Shown piece by piece: positions 22,528 through 31,421 of a stretch of DNA of 64,000 nucleotides. Position 1 is the stretch's first letter, and each line of letters opens with the position of its first letter. Origin of the DNA: Arthrobacter sp. ISL-28 (GTDB lineage Bacteria; Actinomycetota; Actinomycetes; Actinomycetales; Micrococcaceae); contig NZ_JAGGPJ010000006.1 in NCBI RefSeq assembly GCF_018613875.1, forward strand, positions 133,081-197,080. Direction: 5' to 3'. Under the pieces are notes generated by a model, which saw nothing but the letters and a program-made list of their open reading frames with translations, ran no database searches and had not been told where the DNA came from. The translations under genes and the position numbers were made by a program.

Positions 22528-24897
22528 TCAGGCGCGTGTGCGGACCACGGGAATGCTTGCCGTGGGAGGACCGCTCGGGAACACCGATGGTTCCGGGACT
22601 TCCACCGGAGCGAGGTCCACGCGGACGGAATCGGCGCCGACAGTGTGCACCGCCCCCCGCACGTCGACGTCCAGCGGTTCCCCTTCCAGCACGCGCAGGG
22701 CGATGCCGGCGTGGTCAAGGTCCACCAGAAGCAGCCTTCCCTGGACCTTCAGGTGGAAGGAGAGGCTGTCCCATTCCTCGGGGAGCCGCGGGTCGAAGTA
22801 CGGGACCGCTCCCTGATCCCGGAGGCCGGCGAAGCCGCATACCAGGGAGCTCCACACGCCGCCTGTCGAGGCAATGTGCACGCCGTCGATGGTGTTGCCG
22901 TGCGAGTCATCCAGGTCGATGAACACGGCATTGGTGAAGTGCTCCAGGGCCGCTTTGCGGTAGCCCACTTCAGCAGCCATGATGCCCTGGACGCACGCGG
23001 AGAGCGTGGAGTCACCGGTGGTGATGGGGTCGTAGAAATCAAAGGCGCGGCGCTTCTCCTCGGCAGTGAAGTCCTGCCACTGCAGGAACATGGCAAGCAC
23101 CGTGTCCGCCTGCTTGAGCACTTGGTGCCGGTAGATCACGAGCGGGTGGAAGTGCAGCAGCAGCGGGTACTTGGAGCGGGGCGTCGTCCAGTCCCACGCC
23201 TCCAGGGTCATGAAGTCGTTGTCCTGGGAGTACACCTGGAAGCGCTCGTCGAACGGCAGCTGCATCCGGGCAGCGGCGGCCTCCCAGAGCTGCCGCTCGG
23301 CTTCATCTATTTCCGGGTGGTCCAGCGCCGCGGCGGCGCGAAGGTTAAACCGTGCCATGACGTTGGTGTAAAGATTGTCGTTCACCACAGCTGTGTACTC
23401 GTCCGGGCCGGTCACGCCGTGGATGTGGAACTGGCCGTCCTTGCCGAAGAAGCCCAGCGACGCCCACATGCGCGCGGTTTCGATCAGCAGGTCCGCCCCC
23501 ATTCCGCTGCGGAACTCGGCGTCGCCGCTGGCCCACACGTACCGGTTGGCGGCAAAGGCGATGGCCGCGGCGATATGGAACTGCGCCGTGCCGGCAGCAT
23601 AGTACGCGCTGGCCTCCAAGCCGTTGATCGTGCGCCACGGGAACAGCGCCCCGTCCACGCTGAGCTCCTTAGCCCGGATCTTGGCCTCCGGCAGCATTTC
23701 GTGACGGAACTCCAGAACCTGGCGGGCGCCGTCGGGGTTTGAGTATGACAGGTACGGGAGGAGGTATACCTCCTGATCCCAAAAGTAGTGCCCCTCGTAA
23801 CCTGAGCCGCTGACCCCCTTGGCCGGAATGCCGGCTACGCCCGCGCGGGCCGTGGCCTGGGCGAGCTGGAAAAGGTTCCAGCGGATGGCCTGCTGCAGCT
23901 CAGGCTGGCCACCCACCTTGATGTCGGTGGTGGACCAGTAGTCGCGGTAGTGGGCCTCGCTCTCCGCGAAGACCTCACCCACTGACTTCAGGCCGGCTTC
24001 AGCCACGTTGGCCGGATCCTGTCCGGCCTCGGCATCCGCCGTGCCCGGCAGGCCCTCGCGGGTGCCGCCGGCCACCGCATAGCTGACGCTCTTTTCGAGC
24101 CGGAAGGGTTCATCGGCTCCAACAGCCAGCACATACCGGACGCTGCTGTTGTCCTGGTCCACCAGGGTGTCGAACGGCTGGTGACCCGCCGAAGTCCAAT
24201 GGTCGACGGCGATTCCTACACGCTGCTTCGACTCCGCGGCCTCCCAGGAGAGGCGGAGCGAGCCGTCGCCGCCGTCCAGCCTCACGGGCAGCAGGACGCG
24301 CCCGGCGTGCCGGCCTGCCCGGCGCGGATCGTGCGCGGAGTGGTCATCCACCGGCTGGTCCTGCCGGTTGACCACGGATGATGTGACGTCGGCGGAGACT
24401 TCCCGGTCCGCGGAGAGCTCCAGGGAGATGCCGAGGCAGCCGCGCGACTCAAAGCCCACAGCGCGGCGTTCCACCGTGGTGACGGTCGCGCCCGAACGGC
24501 ACTGCCACACCACGCGGCACTCGTAAATTCCGGTTGCGAAGTCAACGGCGCGGCGGTATTCCAGCACGGTGGATTCAGCGAGGCTGAGCGTCTCGCCGTC
24601 GACGATCACCGTGAAGTTGTTGGCATCGGGGATGTAGAGGATCCGCTGCCCGGTGCGCGCGAAGCCGAAGGCGTTTTCGGCGTGCTTGATGTCCCAGATT
24701 TCGTGGAACCCATTGATGAAGCTGCCCGGAAGTTCGGCATCAGCCGCCGTCCAATGGGCACCCCTGATGCCGAGGTGGCCGTTGCCAAGGGCAAAGAGCG
24801 TTTCCAGCGTTCCGGCATCGCCGGGGGCATGGCTGGTTTCCACGAGCTTCCAGGGATCGTTGGGGAAGCGGGCTCGGTCAGCGGTAATGAGTGCCAT
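22528..24897 (-). CDS. glycoside hydrolase family 65 disaccharide phosphorylase
   Basis: Inverting phosphorylase of family GH65, which cleaves alpha-linked glucosyl disaccharides (maltose, trehalose, kojibiose or nigerose) with phosphate to give beta-D-glucose 1-phosphate. The N-terminal super-beta-sandwich begins LETLFALGNGHLGIRGAHW. The (alpha/alpha)6 catalytic barrel has GHYFWDQEVYLLPYL and the catalytic Glu500 in GVTGPDEYTAV. A C-terminal beta domain follows. At 789 residues it is normal. Which disaccharide is used cannot be told. The beta-phosphoglucomutase gene directly upstream would convert the product to glucose 6-phosphate, which strongly supports phosphorylase rather than hydrolase activity. 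Confidence 0.88.
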   Translation of the reverse strand: MALITADRARFPNDPWKLVETSHAPGDAGTLETLFALGNGHLGIRGAHWTAADAELPGSFINGFHEIWDIKHAENAFGFARTGQRILYIPDANNFTVIVDGETLSLAESTVLEYRRAVDFATGIYECRVVWQCRSGATVTTVERRAVGFESRGCLGISLELSADREVSADVTSSVVNRQDQPVDDHSAHDPRRAGRHAGRVLLPVRLDGGDGSLRLSWEAAESKQRVGIAVDHWTSAGHQPFDTLVDQDNSSVRYVLAVGADEPFRLEKSVSYAVAGGTREGLPGTADAEAGQDPANVAEAGLKSVGEVFAESEAHYRDYWSTTDIKVGGQPELQQAIRWNLFQLAQATARAGVAGIPAKGVSGSGYEGHYFWDQEVYLLPYLSYSNPDGARQVLEFRHEMLPEAKIRAKELSVDGALFPWRTINGLEASAYYAAGTAQFHIAAAIAFAANRYVWASGDAEFRSGMGADLLIETARMWASLGFFGKDGQFHIHGVTGPDEYTAVVNDNLYTNVMARFNLRAAAALDHPEIDEAERQLWEAAAARMQLPFDERFQVYSQDNDFMTLEAWDWTTPRSKYPLLLHFHPLVIYRHQVLKQADTVLAMFLQWQDFTAEEKRRAFDFYDPITTGDSTLSACVQGIMAAEVGYRKAALEHFTNAVFIDLDDSHGNTIDGVHIASTGGVWSSLVCGFAGLRDQGAVPYFDPRLPEEWDSLSFHLKVQGRLLLVDLDHAGIALRVLEGEPLDVDVRGAVHTVGADSVRVDLAPVEVPEPSVFPSGPPTASIPVVRTRA

Positions 24898-24970
24898 GAG
24901 TGGCGTTCCTTAGGCGGTTGGAGGGTCCGCCGGGGTTGGGGACCTGGCGGGGCTGCGCGGGGAAGTGGGG

Positions 24971-25034
24971 GGCTACCGGGTGAAGCGGGTAGCGGGAAGG
25001 GGGTAGCGGGAAGGGGGCTACCGGGTGAAGCGGG
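24971..25034. repeat. direct repeats between the phosphoglucomutase and GH65 genes
   Basis: GGCTACCGGGTGAAGCGGG occurs at 24971-24989 and 25016-25034. Between the copies lie two units of about GTAGCGGGAAGGGG. The array begins right after the beta-phosphoglucomutase stop (minus strand) in the spacer before GH65. Confidence 0.75.
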
Positions 25035-25035
25035 G

Positions 25036-25782
25036 CTAGAGGAGTTCGCCGAGGTCGTTGACCACGAGCGTGGCGCCCGCATCCATCAGCGTCTGGCGCC
25101 CGGCGCCGCGGTCCACACCGATGACGGAGTGGAAGCTTCCCGCGCTGCCGGCCTGCACGCCTGACACGGCGTCCTCGACCACCACGCACTCTTCGCTGGG
25201 CAGCTCCAGGAGCCTCGCCGCATAGTCGTAGGTTGCCGGGCTGGGCTTGCCCGGCAGGCCTTCGGCCGCTGCCACGACGCCGTCCACCACCACAGGGAAG
25301 TGGACGTCCAGTCCCGCGGCACGCAGCACCGAAGGTGCGTTGCGGGAGGAGGAGACGACGGCGACCTTCAGTCCGCGGGCCAGCGCGGCTTCCAGGAAGC
25401 GCACCGATCCCTCGTAGGGTTCAACGCCGGCGCTGACGATGTCGTTGAAGATCTTGTTCTTCCGGTTTCCCAGCCCCTGGACGGTCTCGTTGTCCGGGTG
25501 GTCATCCGTGGGACCCTCGGCGAGCTCGATGCCGCGCGAGGTCAGGAAATCACGCACGCCGTCGAACCGGGGCTTGCCGTCAATGTGGTCGAAGTAGTCG
25601 CTCTCGCGGTAGCCGGCCTTCCCGGGAACGGACTCAAGGTAGCCGTCAAAGAGTTCCTGCCACGCCCGCTCGTGGACCACTGCCGTAGGTGTGAGCACGC
25701 CGTCGAGGTCGAAGAGAATGGCGGACGCGTCCGCCCAGCTGCTCGGGGTATTGCCGGGGCTGGTGTTCAGAAGATCAGTCAT
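25036..25782 (-). CDS. pgmB: beta-phosphoglucomutase family HAD hydrolase
   Basis: Interconverts beta-glucose 1-phosphate and glucose 6-phosphate through an aspartyl-phosphate (HAD superfamily). Motif I with the nucleophile and acid/base Asp is ILFDLDGVLTPTA (about residue 25). Further motifs are VAVVSSSRNAPSVL (motif II), GKPSPATYDYAARLL (motif III Lys) and CVVVEDAVSGVQAG (motif IV). ATG 25782 was selected because the upstream open frame to 26043 is non-protein-like. It precedes GH65 on the same strand with a 138-base repeat-containing spacer, and together they form a disaccharide phosphorolysis unit. Confidence 0.86.
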   Translation of the reverse strand: MTDLLNTSPGNTPSSWADASAILFDLDGVLTPTAVVHERAWQELFDGYLESVPGKAGYRESDYFDHIDGKPRFDGVRDFLTSRGIELAEGPTDDHPDNETVQGLGNRKNKIFNDIVSAGVEPYEGSVRFLEAALARGLKVAVVSSSRNAPSVLRAAGLDVHFPVVVDGVVAAAEGLPGKPSPATYDYAARLLELPSEECVVVEDAVSGVQAGSAGSFHSVIGVDRGAGRQTLMDAGATLVVNDLGELL

Positions 25783-26165
25783 GCCTGATGCAGTGTCCTT
25801 TCGGGTGACGGACAGCAGTGGTTGGGGACCATGCGGGGAGGAGGTGCGGCGTCGGCGACCGCGGGTGGAGCGTCGTACGGCGCAGTGCCTCGACTGAGGG
25901 GGCACCCGGAGGGCGCGTTCAGGTGGGTACATGCGCAGGCGCTCTGAGAAACGTCTACTACCATGATGAGGCCGTTGCCCGATCAGGGCAAACGCACCGC
26001 GGTTCACCGCCCGGTCCCTGCGGCCTGTTCCTGCAGCTTGCATGCGCGGCCCAGCCCTTTCGACGCTCAGGCCAAGACAGTGGTCGTGGCCGATGATGAG
26101 TGTAAGCGCTCACAAATTTGCCCGGCAACTGTTTTTAAAACCGGTGTTTAAAACCGGCTGAAGCT
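25783..26165. other. 383-bp non-coding region upstream of the phosphoglucomutase-GH65 operon
   Basis: No gene is supported here. It must hold the promoter of the minus-strand operon and, near 26101, a LacI-type operator. Two direct copies of TTTAAAACCGG (about 26135-26157) lie next to the end of the esterase gene. Confidence 0.5.
26101..26114. promoter_or_regulatory. LacI-family type operator
   Basis: TGTAAGCGCTCACA is a 14-bp near-perfect palindrome (one mismatch) of the kind bound by LacI/GalR-family sugar repressors (central CG). It is about 320 bases upstream of the phosphoglucomutase start. No LacI gene is present in the window. Confidence 0.55.
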
Positions 26166-26798
26166 TTACGGCCGCGGGGCCGGTGACAGGACGTAGTGGC
26201 GCAGGAACGCGCTGACGTCCACCATCTCCGTCTTGGACATGGCATGGCCCATTCCGGGATAGGTCCGCGCCGTCAGTTGGGTATGGGCGTTCAGCCACTC
26301 CGCCGTATAGGCGATGGCTTCGTCATTGATGACCATGTCCGCCTTGTCCCGCCCCCAGAAAAACGGCGGCGGTGCGTCAAAGGATTCACTCAAGGCCAGG
26401 AGGTCATTGTCCAGGACAAAACCGGAAAGCCCGACGACGGCAGGAAAGTCCCGGGGCCGCAGCCGCAGCAGCGTGCTGGCCATCGCCATCCCCTGCGAGT
26501 ACCCCAGCAGGCTCACGCTGCTGTGCCCGCCCTTGACCGAGTCGATCCACGAAAAGACCGAGTTGGCGGCTCCAATAACGTCGGCAAAGTCGTTGGTGAG
26601 GAAGTAGTCGAGGAGGAACCAGCCGTAGCCGCTGGCAATTGGCATCGGGGCGCGCAGTGCCGCGCAGGTAAATTCCGGCGGAAGGTAGTCGAACAGGTTC
26701 ACCATCCGTGACTCGTCGGTGCCATAGCCGTGCATCATCACCAGTAATGGCGTGCCGGCACGCTCCTTTTCCGGCCGCGACCAGACGACTGTTTCCAT
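26166..26798 (-). CDS. alpha/beta hydrolase, phospholipase/carboxylesterase family
   Basis: Serine esterase of the small phospholipase/carboxylesterase group (Abhydrolase_2). The oxyanion region is LLVMMHGYGTDESRM. The nucleophile Ser is in LLGYSQGMAMA (GYSQG, about residue 109). The catalytic His is in TYPGMGHAMSKTE, with the Asp likely in FFWGRDKADMV. Length (210 aa) is normal and there is no signal peptide, so it is cytosolic. No Shine-Dalgarno sequence; TAGGCT lies six bases before ATG 26798. The substrate is unknown. Confidence 0.87.
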   Translation of the reverse strand: METVVWSRPEKERAGTPLLVMMHGYGTDESRMVNLFDYLPPEFTCAALRAPMPIASGYGWFLLDYFLTNDFADVIGAANSVFSWIDSVKGGHSSVSLLGYSQGMAMASTLLRLRPRDFPAVVGLSGFVLDNDLLALSESFDAPPPFFWGRDKADMVINDEAIAYTAEWLNAHTQLTARTYPGMGHAMSKTEMVDVSAFLRHYVLSPAPRP

Positions 26799-26804
26799 CG
26801 GACC

Positions 26805-26810
26805 AGCCTA
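26805..26810 (-). promoter_or_regulatory. -10 box of a likely leaderless promoter for the esterase gene
   Basis: On the minus strand TAGGCT lies exactly six bases before ATG 26798, with no Shine-Dalgarno sequence between. Confidence 0.5.
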
Positions 26811-26894
26811 GCCAGTCCAGCCAACTGATCTTGGGCCTGACCTGCGCGTTTGATTGAAAGAGTGTTTTCCGCGATGTAGCCTGACGATTAACAG

Positions 26895-26936
26895 CATGCT
26901 TAGTAAGTGGTGCATTGCAGGCCATGCTTACCAAGT
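26895..26936. promoter_or_regulatory. GTAAGCATGCTTAC-like element, two direct copies (copy 2)
   Basis: CATGCTTAGTAAGT (26895-26908) and CATGCTTACCAAGT (26923-26936) are direct repeats 28 bases apart, 12 of 14 bases identical. They end about 30 bases before the start of the DUF6458 gene. They share CATGCTTA with the elements at 1-16 and (complement) 62001-62022. Confidence 0.45.
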
Positions 26937-26968
26937 TGCGAGAAGCCCGCCAATGCAAGGAGCACGTC

Positions 26969-27226
26969 ATGAGAATCGGTTCCGCCATCTTCCTTATCGC
27001 CTTGGGTGCCATCCTCGCTTGGGCCGTCACCCCCGGCCTCATTCCCAACGTCGACCAGACTCTGATCGGCTACATCCTGATGGTTGTTGGCCTCATCGGA
27101 CTGATCGCATCCCTGGTCCTGGCATCCCCGGGCAGGACCCGCCGCACCAGCGAGACCCGCTCGGTGGTGGACCCCAACACCGGCGAACGCATCACCCGCA
27201 ACGAAAGCCAGGACGGCACGGTCTAA
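26969..27226 (+). CDS. DUF6458-like small membrane protein
   Basis: An 85-residue protein with two membrane helices (RIGSAIFLIALGAILAWAV and TLIGYILMVVGLIGLIASLV). A short cytosolic tail (SVVDPNTGERITRNESQDG) matches the actinobacterial DUF6458 family of unknown function. ATG 26969 follows AAGGAG at good spacing; the frame is open from 26915 but that start is not supported. The CATGCTTA repeats just upstream suggest shared control with other small membrane or stress genes in the window. A strong terminator follows. Confidence 0.8.
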   Translation: MRIGSAIFLIALGAILAWAVTPGLIPNVDQTLIGYILMVVGLIGLIASLVLASPGRTRRTSETRSVVDPNTGERITRNESQDGTV

Positions 27227-27291
27227 CACCTTCCCCAGTACCTCCATCCCGCGGAGCGGGCGGCCGTGAAGTTCCAGATCGAATGCCGGTT

Positions 27292-27327
27292 TGCCGGGCC
27301 AGACCTCCGGGTCCGGCCCGGCATTTT
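27292..27327 (+). terminator. intrinsic terminator after the DUF6458 gene
   Basis: Stem TGCCGGGCC/GGCCCGGCA (27292-27300 with 27315-27323), with an inner GACC/GGTC stem and TCCG loop, is followed by TTTTGGTTT. It insulates the fructose operon promoter downstream. Confidence 0.85.
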
Positions 27328-27346
27328 GGTTTCATGTTGTTTTTCA

Positions 27347-27376
27347 TTGACAAAGCAACAAGAACGAAGATAAAGT
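27347..27376 (+). promoter_or_regulatory. promoter of the fructose PTS operon
   Basis: TTGACA (27347-27352) and TAAAGT (27371-27376) are 18 bases apart, giving a near-consensus housekeeping promoter. The spacer AAGCAACAAGAACGAAGA is A-rich with AACAA/AACGAA half-repeats that could be a DeoR-type operator for FruR autoregulation. The mRNA leader to the fruR start is about 120 bases. Confidence 0.65.
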
Positions 27377-27504
27377 CAGGTAATTACAGATTATGTGATG
27401 GCAGTCACTGGGAACCCATTCCCGGGAACTTGGCCGTCGATCCTGTAGTGACCGGGTGATTTTGCAGGACTTACGTGAAGCAGTACTTACGCAATGGAGG
27501 GTAT

Positions 27505-28311
27505 GTGTTCGCCGAGGAGCGCCAGCAGCAGATCGCAGGGCTCGTGGCAGCCAGCGGCCGCGCCAGCGTCACTGACCTTGCAGAACGCTTCCGCATCACC
27601 ACCGAAACCGTCCGCCGCGATCTCGCCGCCCTTGAACTGGCCGGCACCGTCCGCCGGGTCCACGGCGGCGCCGTCTCCGCCGACCGCTTCAGCACTACGG
27701 AAGAAAGCATCCTGGAACGGACCATCCAGCGGCAGGCGCAGAAGCTCCGGATCGCGGACGCCGCCCTTGCCTTCCTGCCGCAGGGCCCCTCGAGCAGCAT
27801 CGTCCTGGACGCAGGCTCCACCACGGAGGTCCTTGCGGACCTCCTGGCCCGCCGCAGCGCGGGAACAACAGCCAAGGGAGCTGAAAAGAACCAGGAGCTG
27901 GTGGTCATCACGCACGCCGTTCCCATCGCCGCCAAACTGGCCAGCACGCCGGGCATCGCACTGCAGATCCTCGGCGGCCGGGTCCGCGGACTCACCCAGG
28001 CAGCCGTCGGCCAGGTAACCGTGGACGCTGCATACAAGCTCCGCCCTGATATCGCATTCGTGGGGACCAACGGTATCCACGCAAGCTTTGGCCTCAGCAC
28101 ACCCGATCCTGAAGAAGCCGCTGTCAAGGCTGCCTTCGTCCATTCGGCCCGCCGCATTGTGGTGCTGGCCGATTCGTCCAAGCTGGACGCGGAAACGCTT
28201 GTCCAGTTCGCCTCGTTGAAAGATCTGGACACCGTGATCACAGACCGCCAACCCAGCCCGGAACTAACCGCGGCCCTTGCAGAAGCCGGCGTTGAGGTGG
28301 TGGTCGCATGA
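27505..28311 (+). CDS. fruR: DeoR family regulator of the fructose operon
   Basis: DeoR-type repressor, expected to sense a fructose phosphate. The N-terminal winged helix-turn-helix spans about residues 1-57 (EERQQQIAGLVAASGRASV, then DLAERFRITTETVRRDLAAL and VHGGAV). The C-terminal sugar-phosphate-binding domain has VLDAGSTTEVLADLL, LGGRVRGLTQAAVG and AFVGTNGIHASFGLSTPDPE. GTG 27505 gives the normal start (VFAEERQQQ) and follows GGAGGG closely; the open frame reaches GTG 27475. Its stop overlaps fruK (ATGA), so it is the first gene of the operon it presumably controls. Confidence 0.88.
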   Translation: MFAEERQQQIAGLVAASGRASVTDLAERFRITTETVRRDLAALELAGTVRRVHGGAVSADRFSTTEESILERTIQRQAQKLRIADAALAFLPQGPSSSIVLDAGSTTEVLADLLARRSAGTTAKGAEKNQELVVITHAVPIAAKLASTPGIALQILGGRVRGLTQAAVGQVTVDAAYKLRPDIAFVGTNGIHASFGLSTPDPEEAAVKAAFVHSARRIVVLADSSKLDAETLVQFASLKDLDTVITDRQPSPELTAALAEAGVEVVVA

Positions 28312-29306
28312 TTGTCACCCTCACGGCAAACCCCAGCCTGGACCGCACGGTGGCTCTATCCGGCCCGCTCGAACGCGGCGAGGTACAGCGCGCCGTCTCC
28401 GTCAGTCAGGAATCTGGCGGCAAGGGAGTCAACGTGTCCCGGGCGCTGGTGGCTTCCGGGCTTGAGACCATCGCTGTGCTCCCCGGCGGCGACTCCGATC
28501 CCGTCATCTCCGGCCTGCAGGAGGCGGGGGTCCCTTTCGCAGCCATGGCCATTCACGAGCCGCTGCGGACCAACGTGGCGCTCACCGAGCCCGGCGGTGT
28601 CACCACCAAGATCAACGAGCCCGGCCCGGTGCTCGACGAGGACGCACAGGAGGCGCTCATCCGGCTGCTTCTCGAACGCGCCAAGGGTGCCACTTGGGTT
28701 GTCCTCGCCGGATCGCTCCCACCAGGCGTTCCCTCCGATTTCTACGCCACCATCACTCGGAGGCTCCGTTCCGCAGGCCCTGGAAACAGCGTCCCGCAGA
28801 TCGCCGTCGATTCCTCCGGGGCACCGCTCGCAGCCTCCATCGCGGACGGTGCATCAGGGGCAGTCTCCGGGAAACCGGATCTGCTCAAACCCAACGCCGA
28901 GGAGCTTGCGGAACTCGCGGCCGCAGCAGGCTTCGCCTCGGTGAGCACGGCTGAGGAACTCGAAGCGGATCCGGAGGCTGCTGCGGCGGCCGCCGCCGCC
29001 GTCGTGCGTTCCGGTGTGGGGGCCGTGTTGGCAACGCTCGGATCAAAGGGCGCTGTCCTTGTGACGGCCGACGGCGCGTGGCTCGCCACGCATCCGCCGG
29101 TCACCGCGGTCAGCACGGTCGGCGCGGGCGACTCGTCGCTGGCTGGCTATCTGCTCGCCGCAGGCCAGGGCGCCGCCCCGGCTGACTGCCTCCGACAAGC
29201 TGTGGCGCATGGCGCCGCAGCCGCTTCCCTGCCGGGCTCCACTGTTCCGGCAGTCCACCAAACCACCCCCGACGCCGTAACCATCACGGCTCTCCGGAAG
29301 GATTGA
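28308..29306 (+). CDS. fruK: 1-phosphofructokinase
   Basis: PfkB/ribokinase-family kinase that converts fructose 1-phosphate, made by the PTS, to fructose 1,6-bisphosphate using ATP. Landmarks: IVTLTANPSLDRTVAL at the N-terminus, the first signature SGGKGVNVSRAL, AGSLPPGVPSDFY, KPNAEELAEL and the ATP/anion-hole signature VSTVGAGDSSLAGYL with the catalytic Asp. Length (332 aa) is normal. ATG 28308 overlaps the fruR stop by four bases, and fruA starts just after its own stop, so expression is coupled. Confidence 0.93.
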   Translation: MIVTLTANPSLDRTVALSGPLERGEVQRAVSVSQESGGKGVNVSRALVASGLETIAVLPGGDSDPVISGLQEAGVPFAAMAIHEPLRTNVALTEPGGVTTKINEPGPVLDEDAQEALIRLLLERAKGATWVVLAGSLPPGVPSDFYATITRRLRSAGPGNSVPQIAVDSSGAPLAASIADGASGAVSGKPDLLKPNAEELAELAAAAGFASVSTAEELEADPEAAAAAAAAVVRSGVGAVLATLGSKGAVLVTADGAWLATHPPVTAVSTVGAGDSSLAGYLLAAGQGAAPADCLRQAVAHGAAAASLPGSTVPAVHQTTPDAVTITALRKD

Positions 29307-29308
29307 CA

Positions 29309-31366
29309 GTGACTCAGCTCATCACTACCGACCTGGTCGAGCTCGACCAGAACCTGGGCAATTCGCCCGAGGACGTGATCCGGCATCTTGCAGGCCGGGT
29401 TGCCGCCGTTGGCCGCGCAAGCGAAGTAGAAGGCCTCTTCACCGATGCCTTCGCCCGCGAGCAGAAGACCGCCACCGGCGTTCCCGGCGGCATTGCGATC
29501 CCGCACTGCCGCTCGACTGCAGTGATTGAGCCGACGCTCGCCATGGCGCGGCTCTCGCAGAAGGTCGACTTCGGAGCGAAGGACGGCCCCGCCGACCTCA
29601 TTTTCTTCATCGCAGCGCCCGCGGGAGCGGACCAGGAGCACCTCACGCTCCTGTCCAAGCTCGCCCGCTCCCTGATCAAGAAGGACTTCACCGGGGCGCT
29701 GCGCTCCGCATCCAGCGAGGCGGAAATCGTTGAACTCGTCGAAGGCGCGCTGGCTGACAAGCCGGCTGCACACGCAGCCGCCACGCCATCCGGCGAGCCG
29801 GTGGCCAGCGGCGAAGGAGCATCAGCAGCCGGGATGCCGGGGGCTACCGGCGGCGCTACCGCAAAGAGCGGCCCGAAGCGGCTCGTGGCCGTCACGGCCT
29901 GCCCCACCGGCATCGCACACACCTACATGGCGGCCGACTCCCTCGTGGCAGCAGCCCAGGAAGTGGGCGTTGACCTGCAGGTGGAAACCCAGGGTTCCTC
30001 GGGCGCCAAGCCGCTGGACCCGGCCGTCATCGCCGCGGCCGACGCCGTGATCTTCGCCGTGGACGTTGACGTGCGCGGCAAGGAGCGGTTTGCCGGCAAG
30101 CCCGTCATCAACGCCCCAGTCAAGCGCGGGATCGACGAGCCCGCCAAGATGGTGCAGGAAGCGCTGGACGCCGCGGACAACCCCAACGCCCGCCGTGTGC
30201 CGCACTTCGGCGCCGAAGAGCAGGCCGAGCAGGAAGCCGCCGAAAAGGGCGAGCACATCGGCCAGAAGCTGAAGAGGGCGCTGCTCACCGGCGTCAGCTA
30301 CATGATTCCGTTCGTTGCCGGCGGCGGTCTGCTGATCGCCTTGGGCTTCCTGCTGGGCGGATACGACATCACCGGAGTCGCTGACAAGGTAGTTGTCGAG
30401 AACAACTTCGGCAACCTTCCCGAGGGCGGCCTTGCCATCTACCTGGGAGCCGTGATGTTCAAGATCGGCGCCCTGTCCATGGGCTTCCTGGTCCCGGCCT
30501 TGGGAGGGTACATCGCCTACGCCATAGCGGACAGGCCCGGCATTGCGCCAGGCTTCGTTTCCGGTGCCGTGGCAGGCTTCATGGGTGCCGGCTTCCTCGG
30601 CGGTATCGTCGGCGGCCTGCTCGCCGGCTACATCGCCCACGTGATCGGCAGCTGGGCCGTACCGCGCTGGCTGCGCGGACTGATGCCCGTCGTCATCATT
30701 CCGCTGCTGGCATCCATTGCCGCCTCGGGCCTGATGTTTATGGTTCTCGGAGGCCCGATCGCAGGCCTCACCGCTGCCCTGAACGGCTGGCTCTCCGGCA
30801 TGACCGGCGCCTCGGCCGTGGTCCTCGGAATCATCCTCGGCCTTATGATGTGCTTCGACCTCGGCGGACCGGTCAACAAGGTCGCCTACGCCTTCGCGGT
30901 TGCTGGCTTGAGCGCAGGCAGCGCCACGAACCAGGCACCTTGGCAGATCATGGCCACCGTGATGGCTGCTGGCATGGTGCCGCCGCTGGCGATGGCCCTG
31001 GCCACCGTCCTGGACAAGAAGCTCTTCAGCTTGGCTGAGCGCGAAAACGGCAAGGCAGCCTGGCTGCTGGGAGCCTCCTTCATCTCGGAAGGTGCCATTC
31101 CGTTCGCCGCAGCCGATCCGCTCCGCGTCATTCCCGCCAGCATGGTCGGCGGCGCAGTCACAGGGGCGTTCTCCATGGCATTCGGAGTTACGTCTCAGGC
31201 ACCGCACGGTGGAATCTTCGTGTTCTTCGCCATCGGCAACGTGGTGATGTTCATCGTCTCTATCCTGGCCGGTATGGTGGTCACCGCGCTCGTCGTGATC
31301 GCCCTCAAGCGCTGGGCCGTCCGCAAGTCCGTTGATACCGTGGAGCGAGTTCCAGTAACTGTCTGA
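29309..31366 (+). CDS. fruA: PTS fructose transporter EIIABC
   Basis: Membrane permease that takes up fructose with phosphorylation to fructose 1-phosphate. Three domains in order: EIIA (about 1-150) with phosphorylated His66 in GGIAIPHCRST; EIIB (about 190-290) with phosphorylated Cys198 in TACPTGIAHTYMAA; and EIIC (about 325-670), polytopic, starting GVSYMIPFVAGGGLLIALG with the family loop GGPVNKVAYAFAVAG and SEGAIPFAAADP. An Ala/Gly/Pro linker joins EIIA and EIIB. GTG 29309 is chosen because GGAAGG lies seven bases upstream. It needs phosphate from enzyme I and HPr; HPr is the next gene but enzyme I is not in the window. Confidence 0.93.
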   Translation: MTQLITTDLVELDQNLGNSPEDVIRHLAGRVAAVGRASEVEGLFTDAFAREQKTATGVPGGIAIPHCRSTAVIEPTLAMARLSQKVDFGAKDGPADLIFFIAAPAGADQEHLTLLSKLARSLIKKDFTGALRSASSEAEIVELVEGALADKPAAHAAATPSGEPVASGEGASAAGMPGATGGATAKSGPKRLVAVTACPTGIAHTYMAADSLVAAAQEVGVDLQVETQGSSGAKPLDPAVIAAADAVIFAVDVDVRGKERFAGKPVINAPVKRGIDEPAKMVQEALDAADNPNARRVPHFGAEEQAEQEAAEKGEHIGQKLKRALLTGVSYMIPFVAGGGLLIALGFLLGGYDITGVADKVVVENNFGNLPEGGLAIYLGAVMFKIGALSMGFLVPALGGYIAYAIADRPGIAPGFVSGAVAGFMGAGFLGGIVGGLLAGYIAHVIGSWAVPRWLRGLMPVVIIPLLASIAASGLMFMVLGGPIAGLTAALNGWLSGMTGASAVVLGIILGLMMCFDLGGPVNKVAYAFAVAGLSAGSATNQAPWQIMATVMAAGMVPPLAMALATVLDKKLFSLAERENGKAAWLLGASFISEGAIPFAAADPLRVIPASMVGGAVTGAFSMAFGVTSQAPHGGIFVFFAIGNVVMFIVSILAGMVVTALVVIALKRWAVRKSVDTVERVPVTV

Positions 31367-31421
31367 TCCGCCCGCTGATCCTCAGCAGCACCCGCCCCAC
31401 ACCGCATAGCAAGGAGCAGAA

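Noticed and set aside
22444..23742. 432-codon + strand frame opposite the GH65 gene
   Set aside because: Shadow of the GH65 reading frame, which has catalytic motifs in the right order.
29822..31207. 461-codon minus-strand frame opposite fruA
   Set aside because: His/Gly/Asp-rich nonsense typical of antisense to a membrane protein; fruA is unambiguous.
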